Assembly: GCA_052435735.1 (NCBI GenBank)
Contig: JBQVNB010000007.1
Span: 106,021 to 170,020 of the forward strand
Direction: 5' to 3'
Length of the DNA: 64,000 bases
From: Aliihoeflea sp052435735
Lineage (GTDB): Bacteria > Pseudomonadota > Alphaproteobacteria > Rhizobiales > Rhizobiaceae
Below, one piece after another: positions 25,396-34,037 of this stretch. Each line of letters begins with the position of its first letter. The stretch's first letter is position 1. The notes beneath the pieces were generated by a model. That model was not told where the DNA came from. It searched no databases and saw only the letters and a list, made by a program, of their open reading frames with translations. Position numbers and translations under genes: made by a program.

Positions 25396-26385
25396 TCAGG
25401 CCGCCTTCTTCAGCTTCGCCCGGTCATGCGGCCGGGCGAAGTCGAGATCCGGCCCCTTGGGCACGATCCGCGTCGGATTGATCGTTTCGTGGCTGCCGTA
25501 ATAATGGCTCTTGATGTGGTGCATGTTCACCGTCTCCGCCACGCCCGGTACCTGATAGAGTTCGCGCAAATAATTGGAAAGATTGGCGTAGTCCTCGATC
25601 CGGCGCTCGTTGCACTTGAAGTGCGAGTAGTAGACCGCATCGAAGCGCACCAGCGTCGTGAACAGCCGCCAGTCGGCTTCGGTCAACACGTTTCCGGCGA
25701 TGTAACGCCGGCGTGAGAGCCGCGCCTCCATCTCGTCGAGCGCCGCGAAAAGCTCGTCGAACGCCTCCTCATACGCCTCCTGCTTCGTGGCGAAGCCGGC
25801 CTTGTAGACGCCGTTGTTGATCGCGTCGTAGACGCGCGCGTTCACCGCATCGATCTCGCCGCGCAACTCCTCTAGGTAGAAATCGAGCCTTCCGTCGCCG
25901 CATTCGTCGAAGGCGGAGTTGAACATGCGGATGATCTCCGCGCTCTCGTTGGAGACGATCGTCTGTTCCTTCTTGTCCCATAGGACCGGCACGGTCACGC
26001 GGCCCGAGTAGTTAGGGTCGGCCTTGGTGTAGATCTGGTGCAGGAAGTCGAGCCCATAGAGATCGTCGCCGGTCGCCGCTTCGTCCGTCAGAAAAGTCCA
26101 GCCGTTCTCACCCATGAAATGGTGGACGACGGAGACCGAGATCACGTCCTCGAGCTTCTTCAACTTGCGGAAGATCAGCGTCCGGTGCGCCCAGGGGCAG
26201 GCGAGCGAGACGTAGAGATGGTAGCGGCCGGGCTCGGCCTTGAAGCCGCGTGTGCGCCCCTCGGCGGGTTCGCCGTCGACCGTCACCCAGTCGCGCCACT
26301 GCGACTGCGACCGCTCGAAGCGCCCGCCCGTCTTGGACGTGTCGTACCACTTGTCCTGCCACTTGCCGTCGACCAGAAGTCCCAT
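25396..26385 (-). CDS. glutathionyl-hydroquinone reductase (Xi-class GST, YqjG/ECM4 family)
   Basis: This 329-residue protein has the Xi-class GST layout. The catalytic Cys63 sits in SLACPWAHRTLIFRKLKKLED. The conserved GWTF, DPNYSGRVTVPVLWDKK and SNESAEIIRMFN follow. The C-terminal helical domain carries NVLTEADWRLFTTLVRFD. It reduces glutathionyl-hydroquinones with glutathione. ATG 26385 lies 7 nt after AGGAG. An inverted repeat overlaps its 5' untranslated region. Confidence 0.93.
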   Translation of the reverse strand: MGLLVDGKWQDKWYDTSKTGGRFERSQSQWRDWVTVDGEPAEGRTRGFKAEPGRYHLYVSLACPWAHRTLIFRKLKKLEDVISVSVVHHFMGENGWTFLTDEAATGDDLYGLDFLHQIYTKADPNYSGRVTVPVLWDKKEQTIVSNESAEIIRMFNSAFDECGDGRLDFYLEELRGEIDAVNARVYDAINNGVYKAGFATKQEAYEEAFDELFAALDEMEARLSRRRYIAGNVLTEADWRLFTTLVRFDAVYYSHFKCNERRIEDYANLSNYLRELYQVPGVAETVNMHHIKSHYYGSHETINPTRIVPKGPDLDFARPHDRAKLKKAA

Positions 26386-26394
26386 GCGTATCTC

Positions 26395-26411
26395 CTCTTG
26401 TTGACCAAGAG
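26395..26411. promoter_or_regulatory. dyad in the 5' region of the hydroquinone reductase gene
   Basis: CTCTTG-TTGAC-CAAGAG is a 6-bp dyad lying 10-26 bp upstream of ATG 26385 and overlapping its Shine-Dalgarno. It may be an operator (for example for a MarR/HxlR-type quinone sensor) or an RNA hairpin that controls translation. No regulator is adjacent. Confidence 0.35.
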
Positions 26412-26500
26412 TTAGGGCAGGGGGCGGGCCGAGCCAAACTTTGCGTATTGAACAGATCGTCAAGTGGTGAGGTGCGCAGGCGGTCTGCGTAACGGATATT

Positions 26501-26646
26501 GAAACGGAGAGGCCTGGATTCCTGTGACAAGCACAGGAATGACGGCGGAGAGGGTTATGCCCAACCTCCCACTTCGACGATTGGCGTCATCCTCCATGCC
26601 ATCGTCATTCCTGTGCTTGTCACAGGAATCCAGGCCTCTCCGTTTC
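26501..26646. repeat. type C palindromic repeat
   Basis: Two perfectly complementary 43-nt arms (26501-26543 and 26604-26646) flank a 60-nt centre. Each arm carries its own hairpin, ATTCCTGTG-ACAAG-CACAGGAAT. It occupies the 476-bp gap between the hydroquinone reductase and GNAT genes. Apart from this element and the 17-bp dyad I see no gene in the gap; the stretch 26647-26861 shows nothing convincing. Confidence 0.88.
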
Positions 26647-26861
26647 CGCCGCACTTGGGTTCAACCCATTGGCTACCCGTCTCACTCACCGCGAAACGCG
26701 ATAGACGTCCCCCCATTCTCATGCTAGCAGCGAATCTCCGGGGGAAATCCATGCCGACCATCCGCATCGAGCGACGACGAAAGAGCACCCGCGCGTAAGC
26801 GCGGACGATGGCTGACGCCATTCCGCCCTGCCTTTCCCAACGCCGATCCGGAATTCCCGCC

Positions 26862-27374
26862 ATGACCCTTGCCGACGTCGCCTACGCGCCGGAACTGCCA
26901 TCCCACGACGCTGAAATCGAAGAGATCAACGCCGAGGCGTTCGGCCCCGGCCGCTTCACCCGCGCCGCCCACAAGATCCGCGAAGGCGGGCCGCACGCGC
27001 GCGACCTCTCCTTCGTCGCCACCGAAAACGGCCACGTCATCGCCTCGGTGCGCCTGACGCCGATCGCGGTCGGCGAAGGCCGCGCCATGCTCCTCGGCCC
27101 GCTAGCCGTACGCCCGTCGTGGAAGAATCTCGGCATCGGCCGCAAGCTCATGGCAATGGCCGCCGACGCGGCGAAGTCCAAGCGCGCCCGCGCCATCGTC
27201 CTCGTCGGCGACGCGCCCTATTACGGCCCGCTCGGCTATGTTCCGGTCAAGCCGGGAACGATGACCATGCCCTGGCCGGTCGACCCGGCGCGGCTTCTGG
27301 TGCTGGAACTGGTGCCGGGAGGGGCGGCTTCGCTGCATGGGGCGATCAGCCATGCGGATGTGGCTGGTGCTTAG
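26862..27374 (+). CDS. GNAT-family N-acetyltransferase
   Basis: This 170-residue protein shows the GNAT core: SFVATENGHVIASVRLTPI (strands 2-4), LLGPLAVRPSWKNLGIGRKLM (acetyl-CoA motif A, V/I-x-P...LGIG) and VLVGDAPYYGPLGYVPV. It is nearest to the YhbS-like branch. Substrate is unknown. I chose ATG 26862, where similarity begins; an ATG at 26808 would add 18 residues. Neither has a clear Shine-Dalgarno. Confidence 0.82.
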   Translation: MTLADVAYAPELPSHDAEIEEINAEAFGPGRFTRAAHKIREGGPHARDLSFVATENGHVIASVRLTPIAVGEGRAMLLGPLAVRPSWKNLGIGRKLMAMAADAAKSKRARAIVLVGDAPYYGPLGYVPVKPGTMTMPWPVDPARLLVLELVPGGAASLHGAISHADVAGA

Positions 27375-27395
27375 AAGACCGCCACTCTTGCGCAG

Positions 27396-27539
27396 ACCCC
27401 CACTCCGGTCCTGCGGACCACCTCTCCCCCTCAAAAGGGGAGAGGAACTCGCTGCCGCGATGTAAGCGCTCTTCCAGCTTGGTTTTCTCTCCCCTTTTGA
27501 GGGGGAGAGGTGGCGCGCGAAGCGCGACGGAGTGGGGGT
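27396..27539. repeat. type A palindromic repeat, copy 1
   Basis: This 144-bp element begins ACCCCCACTCCG and ends CGGAGTGGGGGT. It contains two hairpins with CTCTCCCC...GGGGAGAG stems separated by an about 40-bp spacer. It sits between the convergent GNAT and VOC genes. Copies 2 and 3 are at 30.1 and 38.7 kb. Confidence 0.88.
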
Positions 27540-27571
27540 CTGCTGCAACTTGGCCGTAGTACCAGCAGATT

Positions 27572-27964
27572 TCAGGCCGCCTGCTCCATGAACACATATT
27601 CCCAGACATGCCCGTCCAGATCCTGGAACGAGCAGCCATACATGAAGCCCATGTCCATCACCGGCTTCCACGGCTTGGCGCCGGCCTTCAGCGCCTTGGC
27701 GAGAATGTCGTCCACCTCCTGCCGGCTGTCGGCCGAGAGCGCGGTCAGCACCTCCGTCACCTTGTGACCGTCGGCCATCTCGCCATTGATGAAACCCTTG
27801 AACTTCTCATGGGTGAGCAGCATCACGAAGATGTTGTCCGCGACCACCATGCAGGTCGCCGTGTCGTCGGAGAAGTCCTCGTTGAACGAATAGCCAAGCG
27901 CCGAGAAGAAGGCGCGGCTGGCGGCGAGGTCCTTGCTTGGCAGATTGACGAAGATCATGCGCAT
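27572..27964 (-). CDS. VOC-family (glyoxalase/bleomycin-resistance-like) protein
   Basis: This 130-residue protein has the two-module VOC fold: IFVNLPSKDLAASRAFFSALGYSFNEDFS, then KPVMDMGFMYGCSFQDLDGHVWEYVFM. The D-G-H-x-W-E end is the usual second metal-site region. Substrate is unknown. ATG 27964 follows AGGGAG by 8 nt; an upstream in-frame ATG lacks support. The protein resembles the 'glyoxalase-like, extradiol-type' group common in Rhizobiales. Confidence 0.87.
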   Translation of the reverse strand: MRMIFVNLPSKDLAASRAFFSALGYSFNEDFSDDTATCMVVADNIFVMLLTHEKFKGFINGEMADGHKVTEVLTALSADSRQEVDDILAKALKAGAKPWKPVMDMGFMYGCSFQDLDGHVWEYVFMEQAA

Positions 27965-28040
27965 GGAAAAGCTCCCTGATTGATGTCTGCGCATAGGACG
28001 GCCGGGCTCACCCGATCCCGACAGCGGACATCTGAAAAAT

Positions 28041-30110
28041 TCAGCGCCCCTCGCGATACCAGGTCGCGCCGAAGGTGAAGAGCAGCAACGCTAGTCCGAA
28101 GAAACCAGCGAAGAGCGGTACGCGAGAGACCGAGCGCAGCACGCTGTCATTCGTCGTCTGCAACCCGACCCAACCGCGCCCGTCCGCATCCGCGCCGGGG
28201 CGGATCGGCACGATGTTCGGCAAATCGAGCGCGCCGGTCAGCCCGGCCTCGATGCGCCGCACCGTGCCGCCGCTGGCGTCTGCCACCGGTTGCAGCTTTT
28301 CCATCGTCGACACCGTGTCGGTGAATTCCGGCGCGTTTACCGGCCCGACATGGGCGAGCGTTTCCAGGTCGCCATTGGCGATCCGATAGAGCCCGATCTC
28401 GTCGGTCTCGACCGTCCCGTCGAACGTGCCCGGCGCGCCGGCCGTCAGCGGCACGGTCAGCGTCTCGCCCGAAGGCGTCGTCACGCTCGCCTCGCCGGCC
28501 TCGTCCTCCATCGTCTGGCGCTCGATCTCGAGCGTCATGCCGCGCGCATTCGCCGTCAGCCGTTCCTCTTCGAGCTCCGGCTCCTTCATCAGCCAATGCG
28601 CCATGCGCCGATAGAGCGAGACATGCGGGCCGCCGCCCTCGAAGCCGCGCGCCCACAGCCAGCCATGGTCGGACAAAAGCATGCCGACGCGGCCTTCACC
28701 CTGCCGGTCGAGCAGCAGCAGCGGCATGTCGTCGGCGCCCTGCATCACCACTTCGCCCTCCGGCCGCTCGATGCCGATCTGGCGGAACCAGCGGCTCCAT
28801 TGCGGCGGCTCCTGGCCCGAGCCTTCGAGCCCGCGCGTCACCGGATGGCGCTCGCCGGTTTCCGTCAGGCGCGGATAGAACGCCTGTTCCACCACCTCGC
28901 CGGTCGGCATCGCCGGCAGCGCCGCCATCAGCGGCGTGCGCGAGATCGACTGGTTGCCGGCATATTCCGGCCCCGCCGCGATCAAAAGCGCGCCGCCATT
29001 TTCCACATACTCGGCGATGTAGTCGTAATAGAGGATCGGCAGTACGTCGCGGTGCTGGTAGCGGTCGAAGATGATCAGGTCGAAATCGTTGATCCGATCG
29101 ACAAAGAGCTCGCGCGTCGGGAAGGCGATGAGCGAGAGTTCGTTGATCGGCGTGCCGTCCTGCTTTTCGGGCGGGCGCAAAATGGTGAAGTGGACGAGGT
29201 CCACCGCAGCGTCGGATTTCAAAAGGTTGCGCCACGTCCGCTCGCCGGCATGCGGCTCGCCGGAGACGAGCAGCACGCGCAGGTTCTCGCGGATGCCATC
29301 TAGGATCGCGATGGTCTGGTTGTTGGTCGCCGTCAGCTCGCCCTCGGCCACAGGGAACTCGAGCTCGACGATGTTGCGCCCGGCGTTGGGGATGACGATG
29401 TCGACCTCGGTCTCCTCGCCGATCACCGCCGTCTGGCGCACCACATGCTCGCCATTGACGCGCACGGTCACCTCGACCGGCCCGCTCGCCCCGTCGGTCG
29501 ACAGCACCCGGTAGCTCATGGTCACCGGCCGGTCGACGATACCGAAGCGCGGCGCGCGCTCGAAGCGGATGCGCCGGTCGAACTCGTCTTCCTCGCCGGT
29601 CACCAGCGCATGGAGCGGACCGGAAAAGCCAGGGCTCTCCGGCACGTCGTGCACCTGCCCGTCGGTTATCATGATCGCCCCGCCGACCCGCGAGGGCGCG
29701 ACGTCGCGCAGCGCCGAATCCAGCGCGCCGAAGAGCCGCGTCTGCGTGCGGTCGTCGGCGGCGTCCGACTGGCCGGTCTCGACCACGCGCACGTCGTACT
29801 GGTCGAACCGCGCCAGCCGCGCCTGCATCTCCTCCAGCGCCCGGTCCGTCGTCGCCCGCCGATCGCCGATCTCCTGGCTCTGGCTGCGGTCGACGACGAG
29901 CGCGACGACGCTCTTCAACGGCTCGCGTTCCTCGTCCAGCAGGACGGGATTGATCAGCGCCAGCGCCAGCGCCGCCATCGCCGCCAGCCGCATCCACGCG
30001 CCCCGCTGCCGGGCGAAGAGCCCCCAGGTGACGAGCGCTGCGACGGGTACGAGGAGCGCGGCGAGCCACGGCCAGGCGAGGAGGGGTTCGAAGGCGAGGG
30101 ACCAGTTCAT
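28041..30110 (-). CDS. large membrane protein with class I GATase-like domain, MoxR-operon partner
   Basis: This 689-residue protein has two N-terminal helices (about 8-30, 38-55), a von Willebrand A-like segment (VVALVVDRSQSQEIGDRR; GGAIMITDGQVHDVP), Ig-like strands, then a glutamine-amidotransferase-like fold (DLIIFDRYQHRDVLPILYYDYIAEYVENGGALLIAAGPEYAG). A last helix (LFAGFFGLALLLFTFGATWY) ends the chain, so most of it is periplasmic. It is the fourth gene after moxR, DUF58 and DUF4159 genes. The exact role is unknown; such proteins are thought to be substrates or partners of MoxR AAA ATPases. Confidence 0.82.
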   Translation of the reverse strand: MNWSLAFEPLLAWPWLAALLVPVAALVTWGLFARQRGAWMRLAAMAALALALINPVLLDEEREPLKSVVALVVDRSQSQEIGDRRATTDRALEEMQARLARFDQYDVRVVETGQSDAADDRTQTRLFGALDSALRDVAPSRVGGAIMITDGQVHDVPESPGFSGPLHALVTGEEDEFDRRIRFERAPRFGIVDRPVTMSYRVLSTDGASGPVEVTVRVNGEHVVRQTAVIGEETEVDIVIPNAGRNIVELEFPVAEGELTATNNQTIAILDGIRENLRVLLVSGEPHAGERTWRNLLKSDAAVDLVHFTILRPPEKQDGTPINELSLIAFPTRELFVDRINDFDLIIFDRYQHRDVLPILYYDYIAEYVENGGALLIAAGPEYAGNQSISRTPLMAALPAMPTGEVVEQAFYPRLTETGERHPVTRGLEGSGQEPPQWSRWFRQIGIERPEGEVVMQGADDMPLLLLDRQGEGRVGMLLSDHGWLWARGFEGGGPHVSLYRRMAHWLMKEPELEEERLTANARGMTLEIERQTMEDEAGEASVTTPSGETLTVPLTAGAPGTFDGTVETDEIGLYRIANGDLETLAHVGPVNAPEFTDTVSTMEKLQPVADASGGTVRRIEAGLTGALDLPNIVPIRPGADADGRGWVGLQTTNDSVLRSVSRVPLFAGFFGLALLLFTFGATWYREGR

Positions 30111-30132
30111 GGGCGGTTACCGTTGCGAAGCG

Positions 30133-30309
30133 CCCCCACTCCGTCCCGGAGCCTGTCCTCGGGCTTGCCGAAGGCAAGACCCGGGGAGGCCACCTCTCCC
30201 CCTGCCCGGGGGAGAGGAAACGCTGCCGCAGCGAAAACGCTCATCCAGCCTGCGTTCCTCTCCCCCGGACAGGGGGAGAGGTGGCGCGCGAAGCGCGACG
30301 GAGTGGGGG
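30133..30309. repeat. type A palindromic repeat, copy 2 (inside the MoxR operon)
   Basis: This 177-bp element has the same ends (CCCCCACTCCG / CGGAGTGGGGG) and double hairpins as copy 1. It carries an extra about 40-bp segment near the left end containing its own small inverted repeat (GGGCTTGCC-GAA-GGCAAGACCC). It fills the gap between the DUF4159 gene and the last gene of the operon. Confidence 0.88.
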
Positions 30310-30330
30310 TGGTTCCGGTGATCAAGCCCA

Positions 30331-33141
30331 TCACTGCCCCAACCTCTCCAAAATCGACGGCACATGCACCTGGTCCGACTTATAATTCCCCGTCAGCATG
30401 TACATCATGATGTTCACCCCCGCCCGATACGCATAGACGCGCTGCATCGGGTCGGCGGGCACGGTTGGCAGCATGGGTGCGCCGTTGGCGCCGACCGCCC
30501 AGGCGCCGGCAAGGTCGTTGGCGGTGATCATGATCGGCGTCACGCCATCGCCGACGCGCACCGGCCGGTCGGCCGTCTCCTCAAGCGTCTGCGACGCCTC
30601 GACCCAGAGCGGGCTGCCGTTGAAGCGGCCGGGGAATTCGGGGAGGATGTAGAAGGCCTTGGTCAGGACGTGGTCCTCGGGCACCGGCTCCAGCGGCGGC
30701 ACGTTCATGTTGGCGAGAATGTCGCGCAGGCGCATGGTCGACGGGCTCGCCGAGCCGGCATCGAACCCCGCGCCGAACTGGTCGCGCGTGTCGAACAGCA
30801 CCGTCCCGCCATCCTGCATATAGGCGTCGATCCGCGCCAGCGCGGCCTCCGACGGCATCTCGCCGCCCTCGTCGATCGGCCAGTAGATCAGCGGATAGAA
30901 CGCAAGCTCGTCCTCGGCGATGTCGACGCCGACCGGCTCGCCCGGCTCCAGCGCCGTCTTGTCGGTCAGGAACCGGCCGAGCCCTTCGAGCCCGGCGCGG
31001 CTGATCGCGTCGATCGACGAGTCCCCCGTCAGAACATAGGCAATGCGCGTCTGGCTGATCGCGGCGATGGCCTCCTCGTCGCCGGGCTGAATATCGCCCT
31101 CCTGCGCGTTGGCATCCGGCATCGCAACCGCGCCCATCAACGCCAGCGCCAGAGCGGCGGGAACGGCCCGCGCAGCGCGCGGCCGGCGCAGCTTGCCGCC
31201 GAGCCACAGCACCGCCAGCGTGTCGAGGATCATCAGCGCCAGCGCGATGGCAAAGAGCGGCCCGCGCAAATCCACCTGCTCGTCGAAGCCATAGGCGACG
31301 TCGCGCGCGGCGAGCGGTGTCTGAGGTCGCGCAATCGGCTCCAATACCGCATCCTGAGGCAGGAGATTGTGCGCCACGACGCCTTCCTCGCTGCCGTAAA
31401 GTCCCGGTGGATTTTCCAGCGTGACCGGCGCATCGACGGAAACTGCCAGCGGCCGTGCATCCGGCGTCGGCGGCACGAGGCTGCCATCGGCGGCGATCAG
31501 GCGATAGGGCGGCAGCGTCGCCTCGCCATTGCCGGCCTGCGCGGTTGCCGGCCCCTGATTGCGCGACAATTGCACCAGCCGCCGCAACAATTCGACGAAG
31601 GAGCCCGAGATCGGCAGGTTCGACCATGTCGCCTGAGGCGTGATGTGAAACAGCGCCAGCGTGCCGTCGCCGCGCCGCGCGCCGGTCACCAGCGGCGTAC
31701 CGTCGGCAAGATTGACCCAGCTTCGCTCGACGATGTCGGCGGTCGGCTCGGCCAGCACCTGTCGCGACACGGTCACGTCGGTCGGCGGCGTCAGATCGGC
31801 GAAGGGCGAGCCTTGCGGATATTCGGCTATGGCCTGCGGCTCGGTCCAGGACAACGTGCCGCCCAAAGCGCGCTCGCCGATCCGCAGCCGCACCGGCAAG
31901 AGGTCCTCGTCCGGCTCGGCAGCGGCAAGGCGCGGTCCGGCGAAGCGCACGAGCGTGCCGCCGCCGTCGACCCATTCGACGAGCGCCGCATGCGCCTCGT
32001 CCGGCAGCGTCCCGACATCGGCCATCACGATCATCGCCGGGCGCTGTTCCAGCAGCTCGGGAATGGCCGAGCCGAGATCGGCGCTCGTCGGCTCGACGAG
32101 GTCGGCGAAGGGGGAAAGGGCGCGGTTGATGTAATAGAGCGGCGAGAGAAGCGGCTGCGCCTCGTCGCCATCGCCCTGCGCGATCAGGCCGACGCGGCGG
32201 CGGCGCGAATTTTCATCCAGAACGCGCACCGCGCCCGCCTGCGCCTCGCCGTCGACGGCGATCGAATCGAAGTCATTGCGCAGTTCGAACGGCACGGTGA
32301 AGGCCGCCGTTGTCGCCGCTTCGCCCGCACCGAAGGACAGTTCCGCTTCCGCGATCCGCCGGCCGCGATCGTCGAGCGCGGCGATAAGCGCCTGGCGCGG
32401 GCCGGCATCGCTCGTCGGCCGCACGGCCTCGACGACGAAGGCGTCAGGCTCGTTGGCGGTCCCCGTCAGGCCGATTTCGGTCACGCCTTGCGGCGTCGCC
32501 CAGATCAGCCCGCTTGCATTGGCGAGAAGCGCGTCGAAAGCCGCTTCGTCCGCCTCACTCGCCAGCCCGTCCGACAGCACGGCGACGGAGGCGTTCGGCA
32601 CGTCGCCCAGCGCCGCTGCGACCCGCTCATAGGTCGCCGCGCGGTCCACCGGGACGGGGCGCGCATCGGCCGCATTCAGCCGCTCGCGCGCCGCTTGTGC
32701 ATCGAAGGGGCCGATCTCGGCATTGGGCGCATCGACGGTGAAGGCGAGCAGCACGGGGGCGTTTTCCGCCTCCGCATCGGCGATCAGCCGCTCGGCGGTC
32801 GCGACGCGCATCGCCCAGTCCGGCGCCGACGCCCAGCCATTGTCGACGACGATCGCCACCGCATTGCCGCCGGTCGAGATGCGCTCGCGCGGATTGAACA
32901 CCGGTTCGGCGAGCGCGAAGATGATCAGCGCCGCCATCGCGAGCCGCAAGAGCGTCAGCCACCAGGGGCTCTGGTGCGGCGTCTCCTCCTTGCGCAGCAC
33001 GCGCGCCAGAATGCGCAGCGGCGGAAAGGCTTCCGTCTGCGGCTTCGGCGGCGTCAGGCGCAACAGCCACCAGATCACCGGCAGGGCGATGAGCCCGGCC
33101 AGCACCGCCGGCAGCCCGAAGGAGAGCGGCAGGAACCCCAT
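30331..33141 (-). CDS. DUF4159/BatA-type membrane protein of the MoxR operon
   Basis: This 936-residue protein begins with a BatA-like N-terminus (two helices, PLSFGLPAVLAGLIALPVIWWLLRLTPP). It continues with a VWA-like segment (AIVVDNGWASAPDWAM; VAVLSDGLASEADE), a large periplasmic part, two central helices near 640-690 and a C-terminal DUF4159 domain (about 720-936) with FYPLIYWPIDEGGEMPSEAALARIDAYMQDGGTVLFDTRDQ. The start overlaps the DUF58 stop by 1 bp (TGATG). Function is not established. Confidence 0.86.
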   Translation of the reverse strand: MGFLPLSFGLPAVLAGLIALPVIWWLLRLTPPKPQTEAFPPLRILARVLRKEETPHQSPWWLTLLRLAMAALIIFALAEPVFNPRERISTGGNAVAIVVDNGWASAPDWAMRVATAERLIADAEAENAPVLLAFTVDAPNAEIGPFDAQAARERLNAADARPVPVDRAATYERVAAALGDVPNASVAVLSDGLASEADEAAFDALLANASGLIWATPQGVTEIGLTGTANEPDAFVVEAVRPTSDAGPRQALIAALDDRGRRIAEAELSFGAGEAATTAAFTVPFELRNDFDSIAVDGEAQAGAVRVLDENSRRRRVGLIAQGDGDEAQPLLSPLYYINRALSPFADLVEPTSADLGSAIPELLEQRPAMIVMADVGTLPDEAHAALVEWVDGGGTLVRFAGPRLAAAEPDEDLLPVRLRIGERALGGTLSWTEPQAIAEYPQGSPFADLTPPTDVTVSRQVLAEPTADIVERSWVNLADGTPLVTGARRGDGTLALFHITPQATWSNLPISGSFVELLRRLVQLSRNQGPATAQAGNGEATLPPYRLIAADGSLVPPTPDARPLAVSVDAPVTLENPPGLYGSEEGVVAHNLLPQDAVLEPIARPQTPLAARDVAYGFDEQVDLRGPLFAIALALMILDTLAVLWLGGKLRRPRAARAVPAALALALMGAVAMPDANAQEGDIQPGDEEAIAAISQTRIAYVLTGDSSIDAISRAGLEGLGRFLTDKTALEPGEPVGVDIAEDELAFYPLIYWPIDEGGEMPSEAALARIDAYMQDGGTVLFDTRDQFGAGFDAGSASPSTMRLRDILANMNVPPLEPVPEDHVLTKAFYILPEFPGRFNGSPLWVEASQTLEETADRPVRVGDGVTPIMITANDLAGAWAVGANGAPMLPTVPADPMQRVYAYRAGVNIMMYMLTGNYKSDQVHVPSILERLGQ

Positions 33142-34037
33142 CAGCGGCCCCCCTGGCTCATCGCCAGATGGACGCGCACCAGCGCGTCGGAGGCCAGCTT
33201 GTCGGTGTGGTTCACCGTATAGCTCCAGCCGAGCTTGCGCGCCCAGGCGGAAAGCTCCTCACGCCGCGCGGTGTAAAGGTTGCGGTAGTCCTCGCGCAGC
33301 GTCTCGGCGCGTCCGGCCGTCAGCTTCGTGCCGGTCTCCGGGTCTTGGAATTCGGTACGGCCGGAATAGGGAAACTCCTCCTCCGCCGGGTCCGAAATCT
33401 CGATCAGGTGCGCGCGCACGCCGCGCGTCGCCAGCACATCGAGCCATTCGCGCGTTTCCTCGACCGGGTCGAGGAAATCGGAGATCAGCACCACGTCGGA
33501 AAAGCGCTTCATGGTCGAAAGGTCAGGCCGCGTCGGCAGATGCACCGCGTGCATCATCTGCGCCGCCAGCCGCTCGGCCCCATTTCGCGCCGAGAAGGGG
33601 TCGGTCAGCCCCGGCCAGGCGATGCGCTCGCCAGAGCGCGACAAAAGTTCGGCCAGCGCCAGCGCTAGCACCAGCGCGCGCGATTCCTTGGAAACGGACG
33701 CCGTCTTCGACTGGTAGAGCATGGAGGCGGACGGATCGGCCCAAAGCCACACGGTGTGCGCTGCTTCCCATTCCCGGTCGCGCACATAGGTGTGGTCGTC
33801 GCGCGCCGAGCGCCGCCAGTCGATCCGGGCGATCGCCTCGCCATCGACGTAAGGCCGGAATTGCCAGAAATTCTCACCGATGCCGCGCTTGCGCCGGCCG
33901 TGCCAGCCGGCGATCACCGTGTTGACCACGCGCCGCGCCTCGATCAGCAGGTCGGGCACCAGCGCCGCGCGAACGCGGGCGCGGGCCAGCGCGTCGCGCG
34001 GGGCGACGGCAGGGCTGACCGCACCGAGCGAAGCCAT
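33141..34037 (-). CDS. DUF58 domain protein (VWA-like), MoxR partner
   Basis: This 298-residue protein has the DUF58 core (GENFWQFRPYVDGEAIARIDWRRSARDDHTYVRDRE) and a VWA-like fold with WADPSASM at the place of the metal-site DxSxS and VVLISDFLDP. Its role with MoxR AAA ATPases is widespread but poorly defined. It overlaps by 1 bp both the moxR stop upstream and the DUF4159 start downstream, so the three are translationally coupled. Confidence 0.92.
   Translation of the reverse strand: MASLGAVSPAVAPRDALARARVRAALVPDLLIEARRVVNTVIAGWHGRRKRGIGENFWQFRPYVDGEAIARIDWRRSARDDHTYVRDREWEAAHTVWLWADPSASMLYQSKTASVSKESRALVLALALAELLSRSGERIAWPGLTDPFSARNGAERLAAQMMHAVHLPTRPDLSTMKRFSDVVLISDFLDPVEETREWLDVLATRGVRAHLIEISDPAEEEFPYSGRTEFQDPETGTKLTAGRAETLREDYRNLYTARREELSAWARKLGWSYTVNHTDKLASDALVRVHLAMSQGGR

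Noticed and set aside
26501..26646. Type C element considered as an insertion sequence.
   Set aside because: The 60-nt centre cannot encode a transposase, so at most it is a non-autonomous element.
26752..26799. A 15-codon frame MPTIRIERRRKSTRA after a GGGGGAAA stretch upstream of the GNAT gene.
   Set aside because: It is very short and has no regulatory codon cluster or downstream stem; chance is the simpler reading.
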